Shown: positions 28,670-36,972 of the stretch, one piece after another
How positions within the stretch are numbered: position 1 is the first letter of the stretch
How the letters are laid out: the number at the start of each line of letters is the position of its first letter
Assembly: GCF_000420765.1 (NCBI RefSeq)
Contig: NZ_ATVO01000006.1
Span: 248,001-312,000, forward strand
Direction of reading: 5' to 3'
Source of the DNA: Sandarakinorhabdus limnophila DSM 17366
GTDB lineage: Bacteria > Pseudomonadota > Alphaproteobacteria > Sphingomonadales > Sphingomonadaceae
Length of the DNA: 64,000 nucleotides
Program-made: the position numbers and the translations under genes
Notes under the pieces: generated by a model
Told to the model about the DNA's origin: nothing
The model's database searches: none
What the model saw: only the letters and a program-made list of their open reading frames with translations

Positions 28670-30153
28670 CAGAATCTAGGGAGTTCGGGGAACGGCAGCT
28701 GCCCACCGTGGACGTGCATGGCGTTCATTTCGGCACAGCGCGACAAGGTGGGGAACAATTTGCCGGGATTGAGCAGGCTGTGCTCGTCAAAGGCGCATTT
28801 CAGCCGGCTCTGCACCTCAAGATCGGTGGCGCTGAACTGGTGTTCCATCAGATCGCGTTTCTCGACACCCACGCCATGTTCGCCGGTCAGCACGCCACCG
28901 GCATCAACGCAGGCCATCAATATTTCGGCGCCGGCCGCCTCTGCGGCCTCGGTCTGGCCCGGCACGGAGGCATCATACATCACCAGCGGATGCAGATTGC
29001 CGTCGCCAGCGTGGAAGACATTGGCGACCCCCAGGCCATGGCGGGCAACGATGGCGCTGATCTCGCCCAGCACCGCACCAAGCTGCCGGCGCGGGATGGT
29101 GCCATCAACGCAATAATAATCCGACGCGATGCGGCCCACGGCGGGGAAGGCTGCCTTGCGCCCGGCCCAGAACAGCAGGCGCTGCGCCTCGTCGGTGGAG
29201 GCGCGCAGGTGGGTACAGTTGTGAGCATTTGCGATGGTGGTGATGCGGGCTAGCTGATCGTCCACCTCCGCCGCGCTGCCATCGGCTTCGGCAATCATCA
29301 GCGCTTCCACATCAGTGGGATAGCCGGCCTGCACGAAATCTTCGGCGGCGCGGACGGCCAGCGCGTCCATCATCTCGAGGCCCGCCGGGATGATGCCGGC
29401 CGCAATGATGGCCGCCACGCAATCGCTGGCATCGGCAACGGAAGGGAAACCCAGCAGCAGCGCGCGGCTCGTGGCCGGCTTGGGCAGGATACGCACCGTG
29501 GCTTCGGTGACGACGCCCAAAAGCCCTTCGGAACCGCACACCAGCCCGAGCAGATCATAGCCGGCCTGTTCCTGCCCCGGGCCGCCCAGCCGCAGCACCG
29601 TGCCGTCCATCAGCACCAGTTCCACCCCCAGCAGATTGGGGCTGGTGGTGCCATACTTCAGGCAATGCACCCCGCCGGCATTTTCCGCGACATTGCCGCC
29701 GATCGAGCAGGCAATCTGGCTGGACGGATCGGGCGCGTAGTAAAAGCCCTTGTGGGCAATGGCCTGGGAGACGGCGAGATTGGTGACACCAGGCTGCACC
29801 ACGGCGCAGCGATTGTCGTAATCCACGCTCAGGATGCGGTTGAAGCGCGCCATGCCCAGCACGATGCCATCGGCCAGCGGCAGCGCCCCGCCCGAAAGCG
29901 ACGTGCCCGATCCGCGCGCCACCACCTTCACGCCATTGGCATGGCACCAAGCCAGGACCTTGCTTACCTGTTCGGTCGTGCGCGGCAACACCACGGCTAG
30001 CGGGCTCTGCCGGTACATCACCAGCCCATCGCTGCCATAAGGTGAGACGCCTGCCGAATCGGCGATTACCCCATCCGGCACAATGGCGGCGAGGGCAGCG
30101 GCGATCTGGGCCTGTCGGGCCATGACAGCTGCGTCGGGTTCGGGCATCTTCAT
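28669..30153 (-). CDS. glcD: Glycolate oxidase FAD-linked subunit GlcD
   Basis: 494 residues. FAD_binding_4 loop 'VVARGSGTSLSGGALPLADG', then 'DPSSQIACSIGGNVAENAGG' and 'GLVCGSEGLLGVVTEATVRI'. The C-terminal FAD-oxidase domain ends with 'HAGDGNLHPLVMYD' and 'GGVLTGEHGVGVEKR', which hold the catalytic and metal-binding histidines of glycolate/D-lactate oxidases. First gene of glcDEF. About 135 bases separate it from copB upstream; I saw no obvious GlcC operator there. Confidence 0.95.
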   Translation of the reverse strand: MKMPEPDAAVMARQAQIAAALAAIVPDGVIADSAGVSPYGSDGLVMYRQSPLAVVLPRTTEQVSKVLAWCHANGVKVVARGSGTSLSGGALPLADGIVLGMARFNRILSVDYDNRCAVVQPGVTNLAVSQAIAHKGFYYAPDPSSQIACSIGGNVAENAGGVHCLKYGTTSPNLLGVELVLMDGTVLRLGGPGQEQAGYDLLGLVCGSEGLLGVVTEATVRILPKPATSRALLLGFPSVADASDCVAAIIAAGIIPAGLEMMDALAVRAAEDFVQAGYPTDVEALMIAEADGSAAEVDDQLARITTIANAHNCTHLRASTDEAQRLLFWAGRKAAFPAVGRIASDYYCVDGTIPRRQLGAVLGEISAIVARHGLGVANVFHAGDGNLHPLVMYDASVPGQTEAAEAAGAEILMACVDAGGVLTGEHGVGVEKRDLMEHQFSATDLEVQSRLKCAFDEHSLLNPGKLFPTLSRCAEMNAMHVHGGQLPFPELPRF

Positions 30154-30288
30154 GCGTTCATCCTGCGCCGAAGCCCGCCTGCTTTGCTAGGGCCAAATAC
30201 GCGACCCTGTACCGCTCTCCGGCGGCGATTGCAGCCTGTGCACCAAGTCGGGTGATCACGAAATGTGAAGCCTCGGCGATTATTGGCG

Positions 30289-30984
30289 TCACAACCAGAA
30301 GCGCACACCCGTGCGCAGCGACCAGCCGCCCGGATTTTCGCCCGCGGCCTGCGCCAGCCGCGCTGACTCGCCCAGCCGCCGCTCAAACATCACCGCAACA
30401 TAGGGCGCCACGCGGCGGGTGATTTCGTAGCGGGTCAGCACGCCCGCCTCGATGATGGCCGGGCCCGGCGCGATCAGCCGTTCCGGCACGCGCGTCAGAT
30501 AGATGTCGGTCTCGAACAACGGCTGCACCACCAGCCGGTTGGTCATCCTGAGATCGAACGACTGGCGCAGCCGCAGCAGCACGTCGCCCTTGAAACCGAA
30601 GAAGGCATGCGCTTCGGTTTCGAAGAACAAGGGCGACAGGCCCTGGACGCCCACCACGGCATAGCTGCGGGCGTCGGGCTGGATATCGTGGCGCAAGCCA
30701 ACCTGCGCATCGAAGAACATCGCGATGTTGCGGCTGTAGAGCGCCTGGAACTCGCTCTGCTCCAGCCGCGGCCCCTTGGTCTCGCCCTCGGTGCGCCACC
30801 AGAATTTGTTCACATCGCCGCCAATCCAGCCCTGCACTTCCCAGTTGGCAACCCATTTGCCGTCAAAGCGGGTGATGTCCGCCTCTTCGACCAGCGTGTA
30901 GTTGTTGATGGCATCGCCGTGGCCGTGGCCATCCTTCGCCAAGGCGGGCGCCGCCAGCAACGCGGCGAGCAGGACGGCGCGCAT
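30289..30984 (-). CDS. copB: Copper resistance protein B (outer-membrane)
   Basis: 231 residues from the ATG at 30982-30984, where the signal peptide starts ('VLLAALLAAPALAKDG'). A His-rich 'HGHGDAINNYTLVEEADI' lies at the mature start. The CopB/PcoB barrel motifs are 'KWVANWEVQGWIGGDVNKFW', 'ETKGPRLEQSEFQALYS', 'FFDAQVGLRHDIQP' and the terminal 'TGVRFWL'. The start overlaps the copA stop by one base. Together with CopA it sequesters or oxidises copper in the periplasm/outer membrane. A longer N-terminus to 31104 is unlikely because it has no export signal. Confidence 0.93.
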   Translation of the reverse strand: MRAVLLAALLAAPALAKDGHGHGDAINNYTLVEEADITRFDGKWVANWEVQGWIGGDVNKFWWRTEGETKGPRLEQSEFQALYSRNIAMFFDAQVGLRHDIQPDARSYAVVGVQGLSPLFFETEAHAFFGFKGDVLLRLRQSFDLRMTNRLVVQPLFETDIYLTRVPERLIAPGPAIIEAGVLTRYEITRRVAPYVAVMFERRLGESARLAQAAGENPGGWSLRTGVRFWL

Positions 30985-32930
30985 CAATGGACATGACCCG
31001 CCGCCGGCACGGCCTTGCCATCCGGGCCCAGCACATTGGCCACCACCAGCTTGCCCATCATGCCCGAATTCATGTGATAGAGCAGGTGGCAGTGCAGCGG
31101 CCATTCGCCGGCTTCGTTCGCCGTCAGGATGATCGACTGGGTGCGCCCCGGTGCCACCACGATCACGTTCTTTTCCGGCATCAGCCCCGGCGCCTGGCCG
31201 TTTTCGACTTCAAAGAACATGCCGTGCAGGTGCATCGGGTGCGCCATCATCGTTTCGTTGATGAAGGTCACCCGCACGCGCTCGCCAAACCTCACGTCGA
31301 TGGGCGGGCCTTCGCCGAACTTGTGGCCGTTCAGCGTCCAGATATAGCGCTCCATATTGCCCTGCAGCCGCACGATGATCTCCCGCGTCGGCGGCGCGGT
31401 CTCCTTGGGATTGAGCGCCACCAGGTCGCGCATGGAGAGCACGCGGGCCCCATAAGGCGCACCGGTGGCCCAGCCAAAGACGCGGCCCGAACCATCAGTG
31501 TCGCCTTCCTTGCCCAGCACCGGCATGTTCATCATGCCCTTCATCTTGCTGTGGTCCATCCCGGCCATCGGGTCCTTGCCATAGCCATAATCGACCACCG
31601 GGAAGGGCGTGCCGCCCGCAGGCTTCTCGGCTAGCGCCACGGCAGTGGCGGCACGCGGGCCGGCGGCCTTGGGGGTACAATGGCCCATGGCGGCATGTTC
31701 CGGCGGGCAATCAGGGTCAGCCGGCTTCACGGCCGCGGGAGCCTTGGGGGTGCAATGGCCCATCGCCGCATGCTCCGGTGGGCAATCAGGGTCGGCAGCG
31801 CCAGCCGCAACAGGCGTCACACCGGCAATCTGGCAATGGCCCATTGCGGCGTGTTCGGCCGTGCAGGCCTCGCCCGGCGCTGGCATCGAATGGCCCATCT
31901 CGGCCAGCAGCAGCACCTGTTTCGGCCGAGCGGCCGGTGCGGCCACGGTGAGCGCCGGATCACTGGTCAACCGCCCGAGCACACTGGCGCGCCGGTCGAG
32001 TGTTTCCACCCACAGGGCATGGGCGCCGGCCGGTGGCTCCACGATCACGTCATAGGTTTCAGCCACGCCCATCCGGAATTCATCCACCGTCACCGGCTGC
32101 ACCGGCCGGCCATCGGCGGCAACGATGGTCATCGGCACACCCGGAATGCGGATGTCCATGAAGCTCATTGCGCTGCCGTTGATGAAGCGCAGCCGCACGC
32201 GCTGGCCGGGCTGGAAGGCCAGGGTCGGCCCCGCCGCGGTTGGCCGGCCGTGCATCAACAGCGCATAGCCGGTGACATCGGCGATATCGGTCGCATCCAT
32301 GCGCATGTCGCCCCACGCCGCGCGCTCGGCCATGGTCGCCTTCATCCCGAATTTCTTCGCATCACGCATCAGCTCGGGCAGCGTGCGCTTGTTCCAGTTG
32401 TAATAACCGGAATCGCTTTTCAGATTTTTCTGCACCCGGGCCGGATCTTCACGCGTGTGGTCCGACAGCAGGATCACATGCTCCACATCAGACTTGATCG
32501 GGTCCTCGGCCTTGGGCGCGATGATCAGCGCGCCATATTGGCCGGCCTGTTCCTGGCCCCCGCTGTGGGCGTGATACCAATAAGTGCCGCTCTGCCTTAT
32601 GCGGATGCGATAGGTGTAGGTCTCGCCCGGCGCGATGCCGGCAAAGCCGTTGAACCCCGGCGCACCATCATAGGCACCATCGACCAGAAGCCCATGCCAA
32701 TGGATGGAGGTGGTGGCGCTCAGCTTGTTGGTGACGCGCACCACCGCTTCCTCGCCCTCCTTGAAGCGCAAGGTTGGGCCGGGCACGGTGCCGTTGATCG
32801 CGATCACGCTGTCGGTGCGGCCAGGCACGATCTGCATCGCTGCCCGTTCGACCACCAGATCATAAGTGCCGGCCTGCGCCAGTGCGGGCAGCAACAGGCC
32901 AGTAACAAGGAGAAGCAGTCGCAACATCAT
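30984..32930 (-). CDS. copA: Multicopper oxidase CopA (copper resistance)
   Basis: 648 residues from the ATG at 32930, preceded by GGAG and starting a Sec signal ('LRLLLLVTGLLLPALAQA'). This is unlike the Tat signal common in CopA, so secretion route deserves a check. Cupredoxin motifs: 'SIHWHGLLVDGAYDG' and 'TYWYHAHSGGQEQAG' in domain 1, and 'MAHPMHLHGMF' and 'PLHCHLLYHMNSGM' in the last domain provide type 1, 2 and 3 copper ligands. Residues about 350-420 hold three tandem Met/His/Cys-rich motifs ('EHAAMGHC'), a likely extra copper-loading segment. Second gene of the operon led by the glutaredoxin/MauE fusion. Confidence 0.95.
   Translation of the reverse strand: MMLRLLLLVTGLLLPALAQAGTYDLVVERAAMQIVPGRTDSVIAINGTVPGPTLRFKEGEEAVVRVTNKLSATTSIHWHGLLVDGAYDGAPGFNGFAGIAPGETYTYRIRIRQSGTYWYHAHSGGQEQAGQYGALIIAPKAEDPIKSDVEHVILLSDHTREDPARVQKNLKSDSGYYNWNKRTLPELMRDAKKFGMKATMAERAAWGDMRMDATDIADVTGYALLMHGRPTAAGPTLAFQPGQRVRLRFINGSAMSFMDIRIPGVPMTIVAADGRPVQPVTVDEFRMGVAETYDVIVEPPAGAHALWVETLDRRASVLGRLTSDPALTVAAPAARPKQVLLLAEMGHSMPAPGEACTAEHAAMGHCQIAGVTPVAAGAADPDCPPEHAAMGHCTPKAPAAVKPADPDCPPEHAAMGHCTPKAAGPRAATAVALAEKPAGGTPFPVVDYGYGKDPMAGMDHSKMKGMMNMPVLGKEGDTDGSGRVFGWATGAPYGARVLSMRDLVALNPKETAPPTREIIVRLQGNMERYIWTLNGHKFGEGPPIDVRFGERVRVTFINETMMAHPMHLHGMFFEVENGQAPGLMPEKNVIVVAPGRTQSIILTANEAGEWPLHCHLLYHMNSGMMGKLVVANVLGPDGKAVPAAGHVH
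31666..31875 (-). repeat. Tandem coding repeat in copA (three 'EHAAMGHC' units)
   Basis: Two near-identical units begin at 31666 and 31741 (period 75 bases), and a third, more diverged one lies 81 bases further on. Each encodes C-x-x-E-H-A-A-M-G-H-C; the two closest copies also share D-P-D-C-P-P before it. The motif packs Cys, His and Met as expected for Cu(I) binding. The repeat lies between cupredoxin domains. Confidence 0.85.
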
Positions 32931-33682
32931 GCCGCTCCATGCATCGCCAGCATCCAGAAGGCCATGGCGATCATCGTCACATTCTCCAGCAGCGACACAA
33001 AGCCCAGGGGCACGTTGCTGCCGCCGCCGACACAGGCGCAGGTGAGCGTGCGGCGCTCGATGTAGACCGCCTTGATCACCGAGACTGCGCCGATGGAGCC
33101 AATGAAAAGCGCAATTGCCGACGACAGCCAGACCAATTGGCCCGACAACATCAGCACGCCGGCCGCAGCCTCCGCCCACGCATAGACAGTGGCATAAGGC
33201 AGCCACGCTCGCGCCAGCAGATCATAGCCGATGAAGCCGGTGACAAAGCCTTCAATATCCTTCAGCTTCAAAAAGGCGAGCAGGCACATCGCCATCCCAA
33301 CGAACCATTCGGCGGCGTGCAGCGTGAAGGGCGTGCCCATGGTCGCCATGCTCAGCGCCAGCGCCATCGCGCCGGCCATGCCGAACAGGGCGATCACCGG
33401 GCGATAGCTGATCGCCTTCGGGTCATGCAGCTTCAGCCCAAGCCATTGGCGCAGATCATCATGGCCACCGACGCGCTGGCCGGCGATCCAGATCTGCGGG
33501 GTGGTCTTCACGTCGTTGGCGGCCTTGAACGCCTCCACCTCTTCGCGGCTGGTCAGCAGTTGGTCCTCGAATTCATAGCCGTGGCTGCGCAGCAAATGGC
33601 GCGCGCGCAGGCCCCAGGGGCAGACATGATCGGGCAACGCCATGCGCACCAGCAGGGCTGTGCGGGGAAGCTGTGCATCCAT
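32927..33682 (-). CDS. Glutaredoxin-like / MauE-DoxX-type membrane fusion protein, copper operon
   Basis: 251 residues from the ATG at 33682; this start puts the AAGGA ribosome-binding site 8 bases upstream, whereas an ATG at 33691 would touch it. Residues 1-75 are a glutaredoxin/thioredoxin fold with 'VCPWGLRARHLL' where glutaredoxins have CPYC, so only one active-site cysteine remains; 'KTTPQIWIAGQRVGGHDDL' is the cis-Pro and glutathione region. The remaining part has about five membrane helices of the MauE/DoxX type ('GYDLLARAWLPYATVYAWAE') and a late 'LTCACVGGGSNVPLG' cysteine pair typical of MauE-like proteins. Likely role: redox or copper-loading support for CopA. Its stop overlaps the copA start. 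Confidence 0.85.
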   Translation of the reverse strand: MDAQLPRTALLVRMALPDHVCPWGLRARHLLRSHGYEFEDQLLTSREEVEAFKAANDVKTTPQIWIAGQRVGGHDDLRQWLGLKLHDPKAISYRPVIALFGMAGAMALALSMATMGTPFTLHAAEWFVGMAMCLLAFLKLKDIEGFVTGFIGYDLLARAWLPYATVYAWAEAAAGVLMLSGQLVWLSSAIALFIGSIGAVSVIKAVYIERRTLTCACVGGGSNVPLGFVSLLENVTMIAMAFWMLAMHGAA

Positions 33683-33715
33683 CGGAAACATCCTTTGCGA
33701 ATCAGCGATGGAAAC

Positions 33716-33747
33716 CTCATACCCTCCGTACCGCGATACGGAGTCAA
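33716..33747 (-). promoter_or_regulatory. MerR-type operator and promoter of the copper operon
   Basis: A perfect inverted repeat, CTCCGTA (33724-33730) and TACGGAG (33737-33743) with a 6-base spacer, lies between a consensus -35 (TTGACT, minus strand, 33747-33742) and a -10 like TATGAG (33721-33716). The -35/-10 gap is 19-20 bases, the overlong spacing that MerR-family activators correct by twisting DNA. The sequence TTGACTCCGTA is the same as in classical mer operators. The repeat also covers the GGAG ribosome-binding site of the divergent regulator gene, implying autoregulation. Confidence 0.9.
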
Positions 33748-33750
33748 GCC

Positions 33751-34149
33751 ATGACCAATCTCACCATCGCCCGCCTTGCTGCCAGTGCCGGCGTTGGCGT
33801 CGAAACCGTGCGTTTTTACCAACGCAAGGGCTTGCTGCCGGTTCCCGCCAGCAGCGGCGCTGTCCGCCATTATGACGAAGCCGACGTGCAGCGCCTGCGC
33901 TTCATTCGCGCCGCCCAGCGCGCCGGTTTCAGCCTGAAGGAAATATCCGAACTGCTGGCGCTCGATGCCAGCGACGACCGCACCCGCGTCCAGGCGCTCA
34001 CCCGCACGCGGCTGGCCGCGCTCGATGCCGAAATGGCCGAACTTGCCGCCGCCCGCGCCATGCTGTCGGGTCTGCTCAGCGAATGCACCAGCGGCAAGGC
34101 TGGCCCTTGCCCGATCATCGCCACTTTCACCGGCAAGGCCTGCCATTGA
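33751..34149 (+). CDS. CueR-like MerR-family copper-responsive regulator
   Basis: 132 residues from the ATG at 33751, with GGAG 7 bases upstream. N-terminal winged helix: 'TIARLAASAGVGVETVRFYQ' then 'RKGLLPVP' and 'GAVRHYDEADVQRLRFI'. The C-terminal metal loop 'CTSGKAGPCPII' has C112 and C120, the same numbering and spacing as the two Cu(I) ligands of E. coli CueR, and a terminal 'ACH'. The extra upstream cysteine that mercury sensors use is missing, so copper (or Ag/Au) sensing is favoured over mercury. It diverges from the copper operon across the operator at 33724-33743. Confidence 0.9.
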   Translation: MTNLTIARLAASAGVGVETVRFYQRKGLLPVPASSGAVRHYDEADVQRLRFIRAAQRAGFSLKEISELLALDASDDRTRVQALTRTRLAALDAEMAELAAARAMLSGLLSECTSGKAGPCPIIATFTGKACH

Positions 34150-34195
34150 TGGCCCCGGCTCGACACGGCCCGGTGTGTCGCCCAATGTGCCGGCC

Positions 34196-35311
34196 ATGAA
34201 AGCCCTTGCACATAATCCCCCTTTGGCCTGGCTGACCGTGATGCTGGCCGGGGCCGTTCTGCCTATTGCGGCCATACTGCTGCTGCGCGATGCGCCGGCG
34301 CCGGCACCGCTGGCGCTGATCGGGGGACCGATCCTGGCGGTGGGGCTGATGGGCATGGGCATGATCGCCGCGGCGGCGGCTGGACGGCTGTGGATCGGCC
34401 TGGGCCTGGCGCTGCTTGCCGGGGTGGGCCTGATCCTGATCGCGCGAGCGCTGGGCATGCCCGCCCTGCCGCACCCGTTTTCCACCGGGTTGGCGGTGAT
34501 CGTGGCCAGCCTCAGCTTTGCTGCGCGCGGCACATTATTTGCCCGCGCCATGGGGCGTAACGGCTGGCTGATGGCGCTGTTCGTGGTCGCAGGAGAGGCA
34601 GCGATGCTGGTTTCGGCTGCGATGCTGCCGGCCTGGCTGCTCACCCTGCTGCCCGCCCAATGGGCCAGCACGGCGATCCAGACGGCGCTGACCGGCACCG
34701 GCACCCGCGCGGCCAGCTCTGCGCTATTCGCACTGGCCGGCACGGCAGCCACGACGCTGCTGGTCGCCTTCCTGTGGCCGCGCCGCTGGCCTTATGCGCT
34801 CATGTTCACGGCTTGGATCGGCCTGTCGGCGCTGGTCTGGCACCGGCCCGGCCCGCCGATGCCGCACGCCGATCTGGCAATTTACGCTCTGCCAGCATTG
34901 CTGGAGCGTCCGGCTCATGTCGCCCCCATCGCGATTTCACCGCCCGATCCCGCCACGGCCAGCGCGCTGGCGCGGGTGCAGCGCCAGATCGATAACTGGC
35001 CCGCCGCGGCCGAACCCGATCTCACCCAGCGCGCCCGCAACCTGCTGCTGATCGCCGCCGTGGCCGATCTTTACGATACTGAACCGCTGCAATCCCAGCT
35101 GCCAACGCTGGTCGCTGCCGAGCTCAAATCCCGCCTTCCCGCCGCTCAGCGCACCGCCATCCTCATCGCCATTTCGCTCCACCCCGAACAGGGCAGCGTT
35201 GCGGCGCGGGAAACGCTGCCGGCCCTGGGCCTGCCCGCCAATGTGGGCGATGAAGCGCCGGTGCGCGGCCGGGTGGCACTCTATGCCGCGCAACTGGCTA
35301 CGCAGCCCTGA
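34196..35311 (+). CDS. Uncharacterised polytopic membrane protein
   Basis: 371 residues from the ATG at 34196; the open frame reaches back to 33965 but that part is the shadow of the regulator gene. About seven hydrophobic helices occupy residues 1-230 ('WLTVMLAGAVLPIAAILLL', 'LGLALLAGVGLILIARAL', 'LVAFLWPRRWPYALMFTAW'). A soluble C-terminal region of about 140 residues follows, with 'ALARVQRQIDNWPAAAEPDL' and 'RTAILIAISLHPEQGS'. I do not recognise the family. It lies on the same strand 46 bases after the copper regulator, so it may be transcribed with it. Confidence 0.65.
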   Translation: MKALAHNPPLAWLTVMLAGAVLPIAAILLLRDAPAPAPLALIGGPILAVGLMGMGMIAAAAAGRLWIGLGLALLAGVGLILIARALGMPALPHPFSTGLAVIVASLSFAARGTLFARAMGRNGWLMALFVVAGEAAMLVSAAMLPAWLLTLLPAQWASTAIQTALTGTGTRAASSALFALAGTAATTLLVAFLWPRRWPYALMFTAWIGLSALVWHRPGPPMPHADLAIYALPALLERPAHVAPIAISPPDPATASALARVQRQIDNWPAAAEPDLTQRARNLLLIAAVADLYDTEPLQSQLPTLVAAELKSRLPAAQRTAILIAISLHPEQGSVAARETLPALGLPANVGDEAPVRGRVALYAAQLATQP

Positions 35312-35393
35312 TCAGCAAGGCCTGACGCGGGGGCGACTTGCCAATCCGCAACACCCGCTGTTCTGTGGCGATGTGGGTAATCGAGGAGCAAGC

Positions 35394-35996
35394 ATGACTG
35401 CCCTGAGGAGCTTCCCTGCAGCCGTGATCGGGGCGCTGATCGCACTGTGCACACCCCTTGCCGCCAGAACCCAGCCTGCGCAGGCCGCACAACTTGTGCC
35501 CGCCGGCTTCACGGTGCCCGTCGCGGCCCAAGCGGCCACCTTCAAACTCGTGCCGCTGGGCCCAGCTTTGGTAAAGATCGATTATGAAGCCTACATGTCG
35601 TCCATCGATCATCTGCAAAGGACCTTCACCCGCAGCACGGATTGGCCGCACAAGAACCTCACCGCTGCCGATGCTATGGCCGACATGGAGAACGAAGCGG
35701 CCCGTTTCCAGAAACGCGAATCCTTCGCCTATGGCGTGCTCACCCCGGATGGCCGCCGCGAGCGCGGCAGCGTCTATGTCTCGCCCAGCACTGTCGCCGG
35801 CTATGATGCCGTGGTCCGATTGTGGGTGACCAAGGCCGAACATGACGCCGGCTTTGATGCGGAACTCTACGTCTGGGTGCAGACCTGGGTGCGCGCCAAA
35901 TGGCCGTTCGCCAAAGTCGCCTACCCCGGCCGTGCCATCGATTGGGCGACATGGGATGCACTGGTGGCGGCTTCGAAGAAGAACGGGAAAGAGTAA
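35394..35996 (+). CDS. Exported protein with GNAT-like domain
   Basis: 200 residues from the ATG at 35394 with AGGAG 8 bases upstream. A signal peptide is likely ('VIGALIALCTPLAARTQP'). The mature part resembles a GNAT-type acyltransferase core in 'KNLTAADAMADMENEAARFQ', 'ESFAYGVLTPDGRRERGSVY', 'VVRLWVTKAEHDAGFDAELY' and 'WPFAKVAYPGR'. A cytoplasmic-type GNAT fold behind an export signal is odd, because acetyl-CoA is not expected in the periplasm; the domain may bind something else. Similarity is by eye only. Confidence 0.6.
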   Translation: MTALRSFPAAVIGALIALCTPLAARTQPAQAAQLVPAGFTVPVAAQAATFKLVPLGPALVKIDYEAYMSSIDHLQRTFTRSTDWPHKNLTAADAMADMENEAARFQKRESFAYGVLTPDGRRERGSVYVSPSTVAGYDAVVRLWVTKAEHDAGFDAELYVWVQTWVRAKWPFAKVAYPGRAIDWATWDALVAASKKNGKE

Positions 35997-36010
35997 GAGG
36001 CCTCCGGCGG

Positions 36011-36029
36011 GCAGGGCCTGAGGCCCTGC
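36011..36029 (+). terminator. Hairpin after the GNAT-like gene
   Basis: GCAGGGCC (36011-36018) and GGCCCTGC (36022-36029) form a perfect 8-bp stem with a 3-base loop, 14 bases after the stop. A second stem-loop follows at 36070-36103 (AGCGCcGCAGGC with GCCTGCaGCGCT). Neither has a strong T-run; together they probably separate the convergent transcripts. Confidence 0.5.
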
Positions 36030-36180
36030 ACCCACTTTCGTTTTTGGCAAGCGATTCAGACACCAAACCAGCGCCGCAGGCAATCAATCCCGCCTGCAGC
36101 GCTGATGTGTGCGCGTGCTGCAAGGGCAGACCGCAATCGAACGGGTGCACGGACTGCATCTCTGCACGCCGGAGGCCCTC

Positions 36181-36951
36181 TTACGCTTCGTCCCGCAGCA
36201 CCACCGTCAGCCCCGCCGGCAACGGATCAGGCACAGCGTCCAGCCGCGCCGCGTCGCGGCGGGCGCGGTCGATGATGGCGGGGACGACGGCGCCGACCAC
36301 AACCAGCGCGTCGCAGCGGGCCAGGGCATTCAGCTGGTTAAGGGTGAGGTCGCCGGGGTCGTCGCTGGTGATCGCGATCTCCCGCAATTGAGGAGTGGCA
36401 GTGGAGCTGCCTTCGATCACGCGCGACACAGCGGCGTCCGCATCGGGCAGTGCGGCGAAGGGATCAAGTGGCCCCGCTTGCGCCAGTGCACGTTCCCAGA
36501 GGCGGCGGCGATCATTGGGGGTGGGGTGGCGGGCGGCCACCGCGTCGCGGGCGGCGAGGATGGCGCGCGCCAATGGCCCGAGGCTGGCGGGGAGCAGCGC
36601 CTCGAAGCGGGTGCGCAAGGCGCGGGCGAGGCTGGCCGAGGCGCCGGCGGTGGAGATGGCAACCACCACGGGCGAGCGATCGATGATGGCACCCATCAGA
36701 AAATCCGACATGGCGGGTTTGTCGACCACGTTGACCAGCAGGCCCCGCGCGCGCAGCCGGGTGGCGGCGGCCAGGGCTTCAGCGTCATCCTCGATGGCGA
36801 CGAAGGCAAGGACGGCTTCAGCAGCATGTTCGCCCACCAGTTCGCCGCCGGCGGCGCGGACGAGGCGGGCCTTGGCTTCCGCGGGTTCACCGTCGCCAAC
36901 AAGGATGACCTGGCGGCCGGCGAGGTTCACGAAGATCGGCAGTTGCTGCAT
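36181..36951 (-). CDS. Siroheme synthase-type precorrin-2 dehydrogenase/ferrochelatase with shortened C-terminus
   Basis: 256 residues. N-terminal NAD-binding domain of the CysG-N/Met8 type: 'PIFVNLAGRQVILVGDGEPA', 'VNVVDKPAMSDFLMGAIIDR', 'VVAISTAGASASLARALRTR', and 'LGPLARAILAARDAV' of the dimerisation domain. It oxidises precorrin-2 and inserts iron to give siroheme. After residue 185, 'DPGDLTLNQLNALARCDALV' resembles the start of the uroporphyrinogen methyltransferase domain ('PGDpdLLTlral..l..AD'), but the remaining 200 residues of that domain are missing. It lies 21 bases after the FAD oxidoreductase gene of the PKS operon, on the same strand. Confidence 0.85.
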   Translation of the reverse strand: MQQLPIFVNLAGRQVILVGDGEPAEAKARLVRAAGGELVGEHAAEAVLAFVAIEDDAEALAAATRLRARGLLVNVVDKPAMSDFLMGAIIDRSPVVVAISTAGASASLARALRTRFEALLPASLGPLARAILAARDAVAARHPTPNDRRRLWERALAQAGPLDPFAALPDADAAVSRVIEGSSTATPQLREIAITSDDPGDLTLNQLNALARCDALVVVGAVVPAIIDRARRDAARLDAVPDPLPAGLTVVLRDEA

Positions 36952-36972
36952 GGCGCGGCTGTGCCCTGCGGT

